A stretch of 8,428 nt of DNA from Fusobacterium sp. (GTDB lineage: Bacteria > Fusobacteriota > Fusobacteriia > Fusobacteriales > Fusobacteriaceae): assembly GCA_020024855.1 (NCBI GenBank), contig JAHHTB010000077.1, forward strand, positions 1-8,428. The letters run 5' to 3'. This document shows, in pieces, positions 5,607-8,428 of the stretch; position 1 is the first letter of the stretch; each line of letters opens with the position of its first letter. Below the pieces are notes generated by a model, which was not told where the DNA came from, searched no databases, and saw only the letters and a program-made list of their open reading frames with translations. Made by a program: the position numbers and the translations under genes.

Positions 5607-6692
5607 ATGAAAATTAGCAAAAAAATTTTAGTAATTGGAATTTTAGCTACAATGTCTACTTTAGCTTTTGGAGTTTCAGCAAATAGTGATAAAAAAAATG
5701 ATAGAATTATCGTAGCTCATCGTGGTGCTAGTGGATATCTACCAGAGCATACTTTAGAATCAAAAGCTCTAGCTTTTGCTCAAGGAGCTGACTATCTTGA
5801 ACAGGATCTTGCAATGACAAAAGATGATCATATTATTGTAATACACGATCATTTCTTAGATGAACTTACAAATGTTGCAAAAGTATTCCCTGATAGAAAA
5901 AGAGCTGATGGTCGTTACTATGTTATTGACTTTACTCTTGCAGAAATTAAATCCCTTGAAATGACAGAAAATTTTAAAGTTAAAGATGGAAAAGAATTTG
6001 CTACTTATCCTAATCGTTTTCCTTTATGGAAATCTCATTTTACTATTCACACTTTAGAGGAAGAAATTGAATTTATTCAAGGTTTAGAAAAATCTACTGG
6101 TAAAAAAATTGGAATCTATCCTGAAATTAAAGCACCTTGGTTCCACCACCAAAACGGAAAAGATATAGCAAAATCAACTTTAAAAGTATTAAAAAAATAT
6201 GGATACACTACAAAAGATAGCCCTATTTACTTCCAAACTTTTGACTATAACGAATTAAAACGTATAAAAACAGAATTGCTTCCTGAACTAGAAATGGATC
6301 TAAAATTAGTTCAACTTATCGCCTATACTGACTGGCACGAAACAGAAGAAAAAGATAAAGACGGAAAATGGATAAATTATAATTATGATTGGATGTTTAA
6401 ATCAGGAGCAATGAAAGAAATTTCTAAATATGCTGATGGAGTTGGACCCGCTTGGTATATGATGTTAGATGAAAATAAATCTTCTAAAGGCAATATTGTT
6501 ATGACAGAAATGGTAAAAGATATTAATAACTCTAAAATGGAATGTCATCCTTATACTATAAGAAAAGATGCTCTTCCTAAATTTGTTAATAATATTGACG
6601 AACTATACGATGCTCTTTTATATAAAGCTAATGCTACTGGATTATTTACAGATTTCCCTGATTTAGGTGTACAGTTTGTAGAAAGTAAGTAA
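5607..6692 (+). CDS. glpQ: Exported glycerophosphodiester phosphodiesterase GlpQ
   Basis: A 361-residue enzyme, the length of E. coli GlpQ and Haemophilus protein D. It hydrolyses glycerophosphodiesters, such as deacylated phospholipid head groups, to G3P and an alcohol. A signal peptide is clear: lysines at 2, 5 and 6, hydrophobic core 7-21, likely cleavage after VSA (residue 25). It has no lipobox, unlike protein D, so it should be free in the periplasm. Catalytic features: AHRGASGYLPEHT at 37-49 with H38, metal ligands E65 and D67 in YLEQDLAMT, second catalytic histidine in VIHDH (H80), and metal ligand E173 in PEIK. The long insert between H80 and PEIK and the YADGVGPAWYMM region are typical of the GlpQ/protein D branch. 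AGGAGG six bases before the ATG supports the start. Its product G3P is the ligand of GlpP, encoded upstream. The last codons lie inside a 30-bp inverted repeat. Confidence 0.96.
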   Translation: MKISKKILVIGILATMSTLAFGVSANSDKKNDRIIVAHRGASGYLPEHTLESKALAFAQGADYLEQDLAMTKDDHIIVIHDHFLDELTNVAKVFPDRKRADGRYYVIDFTLAEIKSLEMTENFKVKDGKEFATYPNRFPLWKSHFTIHTLEEEIEFIQGLEKSTGKKIGIYPEIKAPWFHHQNGKDIAKSTLKVLKKYGYTTKDSPIYFQTFDYNELKRIKTELLPELEMDLKLVQLIAYTDWHETEEKDKDGKWINYNYDWMFKSGAMKEISKYADGVGPAWYMMLDENKSSKGNIVMTEMVKDINNSKMECHPYTIRKDALPKFVNNIDELYDALLYKANATGLFTDFPDLGVQFVESK

Positions 6693-6743
6693 TAAAAAAA
6701 GGAGTTAGTAAAAACTAACTCCTTTTTTTATTACTTACTTTCT
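6680..6743. terminator. Bidirectional terminator within a perfect 30-bp inverted repeat joining two convergent genes
   Basis: The arms 6680-6709 and 6714-6743 are perfect reverse complements separated by AAAA. The core GGAGTTAGT/ACTAACTCC is flanked by seven A and seven T on each side, which makes a strong terminator in both directions. The arms run on through both stop codons into the last codons of glpQ (E-S-K) and of the symporter gene (R-K), which use different frames of the same bases. Confidence 0.92.
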
Positions 6744-8111
6744 TGAATGAAGCTCTCTATATTCATTTGTTGCTTTAACAACTAATTTATAAAGAACCAA
6801 AAGAGCTATTAAATTAGGAAGTGCCATAAGTCCATTAAATAAATCTGAAAGATTCCACACTAAATCTACTTTTGCTAAAGACCCTAAAAGTATAAAACAA
6901 ATAACCATAATTTTATAGACATTCATTGCTTTATTTCCAAAAAGATATTTTATGTTAGCAACTCCAAAATAATACCAACCAATTATTGTTGAAAGAGCAA
7001 AGAAAAATAAACATACTGCAATAAATACTCCACCAAAATTTCCTAAAGCCATCTTAAATGCTGTCTGTGTAAGAGCAATTCCTGGAATACTATCTACAAG
7101 AGCTTTATTTGTTAAATCAACTTTCATTATTATTACAAGAGCTGTACATGTTAAAACTACAAATGTATCAATAAAAACTGTTATTATTGCAACTGCACCT
7201 TGTTCACAAGGATGATCTACTTTTGCTACTGCATGAGCATGTGGAGTAGATCCCATACCAGCTTCATTAGAAAATAATCCTCTTGCAACTCCAAATCTTA
7301 TTGCCTGTTTTATTGTTATTCCAAATGCTCCTCCAACAACAGCTGTTGGATTAAAAGCACCTACAAATATCATTTTTATAGCTGGAATAATATGAGTTAT
7401 ATTCATAAAAACTATAATTATAGAAGCACCTACATATAAACCGGCCATAACAGGAACTATTTTTTCTGTAAATGATGCTATTCTCTGAGTTCCACCCCAA
7501 AATATAAATCCTGATATGATTGCTACACATATTCCTATATATACTGGAGAAATTGGAAATTCATTACTAAATGCTGCTGCTATTGAATTTGATTGAACAG
7601 CATTTCCCATAAAAGAAAGAGCTAAAATACATGAAAGTCCAAAAAATGCTGCTAGAGCTTTACTAAACCAACTTTCTCCAAGTCCTTCACTTATATAAAA
7701 AGCTGGTCCTCCTATCACTTCTCCACCTATTCTCTTTTTATATACTTGACCTAAAACAGCTTCTGCATAAACTGTTGCCATTCCAAAGAATGCACTAATC
7801 CACATCCAAAAAATAGCTCCTGGTCCTCCTGCTGCAATAGCTGTTGCTGCTCCTGCAAGATTTCCTGTTCCAACTTGTGCTGCTACTGCTGTTGCTAAAG
7901 ATTGAAAAGAACTCATTCCCTCTGCTCCAGCGGCCTCACCATTTAAGCTTACACCCTTTACTACTTTTGTATAACCTTCTCCAAATTTCCTGACTTGAAT
8001 AAATTTTAATTTAATTGTATAGAAAAGCCCTGTTCCTATTAGTAAAAATATTAATAGTGAATTCCATACAAACCCACTTACATTTTGAACTAACTGATTT
8101 AATTCTTCCAT
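6735..8111 (-). CDS. Sodium:amino-acid (alanine/glycine-type) symporter, AGCS family
   Basis: A 458-residue inner-membrane protein with about ten to eleven helices, the usual length for AlsT/DagA/AgcS transporters. Family signatures seen: AAQVGTGNLAGAATAIAAGG at 77-96, GAIFWMWISAFFGMATVYAE at 98-117, GGPAFYISEGLG at 134-145, GLFSNEAGMGSTPHAHA at 278-294 with DHPCEQG at 299-305, and ALSTIIGWYYFG at 372-383. Known members import alanine, glycine, serine or glutamine with Na+ (or H+). The substrate here is not determined. GGGAG nine bases before the ATG at 8111 supports the start. It is a single-gene unit convergent with glpQ, ending in the shared inverted repeat. Its promoter region holds a 16-bp palindrome. 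I see no functional tie to the glycerol-phosphate genes. Confidence 0.95.
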   Translation of the reverse strand: MEELNQLVQNVSGFVWNSLLIFLLIGTGLFYTIKLKFIQVRKFGEGYTKVVKGVSLNGEAAGAEGMSSFQSLATAVAAQVGTGNLAGAATAIAAGGPGAIFWMWISAFFGMATVYAEAVLGQVYKKRIGGEVIGGPAFYISEGLGESWFSKALAAFFGLSCILALSFMGNAVQSNSIAAAFSNEFPISPVYIGICVAIISGFIFWGGTQRIASFTEKIVPVMAGLYVGASIIIVFMNITHIIPAIKMIFVGAFNPTAVVGGAFGITIKQAIRFGVARGLFSNEAGMGSTPHAHAVAKVDHPCEQGAVAIITVFIDTFVVLTCTALVIIMKVDLTNKALVDSIPGIALTQTAFKMALGNFGGVFIAVCLFFFALSTIIGWYYFGVANIKYLFGNKAMNVYKIMVICFILLGSLAKVDLVWNLSDLFNGLMALPNLIALLVLYKLVVKATNEYRELHSRK

Positions 8112-8144
8112 ACCTAATCACTCCCTTAAAAAATTTTATAATTT

Positions 8145-8160
8145 AACAGAAATTTCTGTT
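8145..8160. promoter_or_regulatory. 16-bp perfect palindrome upstream of the symporter gene (possible operator)
   Basis: AACAGAAATTTCTGTT is a perfect palindrome 33 bases upstream of the symporter start codon. As RNA it would be a hairpin with few usable pairs, so a protein-binding operator for a dimeric regulator is more likely. On the plus strand it is followed by T-rich DNA and could act as a weak terminator, but no plus-strand gene leads into it. Confidence 0.4.
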
Positions 8161-8428
8161 TTTTAATTTTTTTATTTTTTAATTTAACAAATTAAAAAGT
8201 ATAGGTCATAATAACATATATTCCTAAAAAATAAAACTTTTTTTTGTACTTTTTCAATTATTTTTAATTTTGTTTACAAATATGTTCTTTTTTTATTGTT
8301 TAAATTTTATTTTAGTTCACTATTGAAAAATTTAAAAGTAATATTTTTCATAAAAAACATTCTTATTACTCTGTATTCTTTTATTTTTTTATTAAAAATC
8401 AAGTTTTTATAGGTTTATATGAATAGAC
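8161..8428. other. AT-rich non-coding region upstream of the symporter gene
   Basis: The stretch from 8112 to the window end holds no convincing gene on either strand. Apart from the palindrome at 8145-8160, it contains weak minus-strand promoter candidates. One is a good -10 TATACT at 8203-8198 with a poor -35 (TAGGAA at 8226-8221). The other is TTGAAA at 8257-8252 with a -10 of TATTTT or TTATTT. An AT-only inverted repeat (8176-8185 with 8189-8198) overlaps the first -10. I cannot place the true transcript start with confidence. Confidence 0.4.

Noticed and set aside
8176..8198. Hairpin in the symporter upstream region
   Set aside because: The 10-bp stem is made of A and T only and is flanked by similar sequence, so it is expected by chance here.
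8419..8428. Plus-strand ATG at the right edge as the start of a new gene
   Set aside because: Only three codons are visible and the upstream AGG is a poor ribosome binding site. It cannot be judged.
1..8428. Mobile elements, CRISPR arrays, tRNA or rRNA genes
   Set aside because: No transposase-like frame, no spaced direct repeats and no cloverleaf or rRNA-like GC-rich segment were seen. All long frames are ordinary intact genes.

Overview
This window comes from a very AT-rich bacterium, most likely a Fusobacterium. The evidence is long A/T tracts, strong GAGG-type ribosome binding sites, a TRAP transporter, an AGCS amino-acid:sodium symporter, and an exported GlpQ of the diderm (E. coli / Haemophilus) type beside a GlpP antiterminator of the Firmicute type. 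The genus is inferred from protein style and composition, not from a marker gene.

Layout. On the minus strand, 3763 down to 42 is one operon: a TRAP solute-binding lipoprotein (dctP), small permease (dctQ), large permease (dctM) and a HAD-IIA (NagD/glycerol-3-phosphate phosphatase-like) phosphatase. An SD-like sequence at the window edge suggests it continues. Upstream on the same strand lies a GlpP-family glycerol-3-phosphate (G3P)-responsive RNA antiterminator (4555-3995). Divergent from it, on the plus strand, are an MgtC/SapB-family membrane protein (4857-5567) and glpQ, an exported glycerophosphodiester phosphodiesterase (5607-6692). Convergent with glpQ is an AGCS sodium:amino-acid symporter (8111-6735). 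The two genes meet at a perfect 30-bp inverted repeat that serves as a bidirectional terminator and reaches into both reading frames.

The most interesting feature is regulatory. The dctPQM operon and the mgtC-like-glpQ operon, one on each strand around glpP, share one architecture: a TTGACA-N17-TATCYT promoter, the 10-mer TATCAATATA just after the -10, a small TAGC/GCT-closed hairpin whose loop carries a 7-nt-period tandem repeat (KGWGA-NN-KGWGA), and an overlapping strong intrinsic terminator placed before the first gene. The 3' arm of the small hairpin overlaps the 5' arm of the terminator, as in an antiterminator/terminator switch. glpP has its own consensus promoter (TTGACA-N17-TAAAAT) and no leader terminator. 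I infer that GlpP with G3P reads through both terminators.

Working model (inference): GlpQ releases G3P from glycerophosphodiesters in the periplasm. G3P activates GlpP, which turns on glpQ, the MgtC-like protein, the TRAP importer and the HAD phosphatase. A TRAP transporter and an MgtC-like protein under GlpP-type control would be new to my knowledge. The TRAP substrate cannot be read from the sequence.
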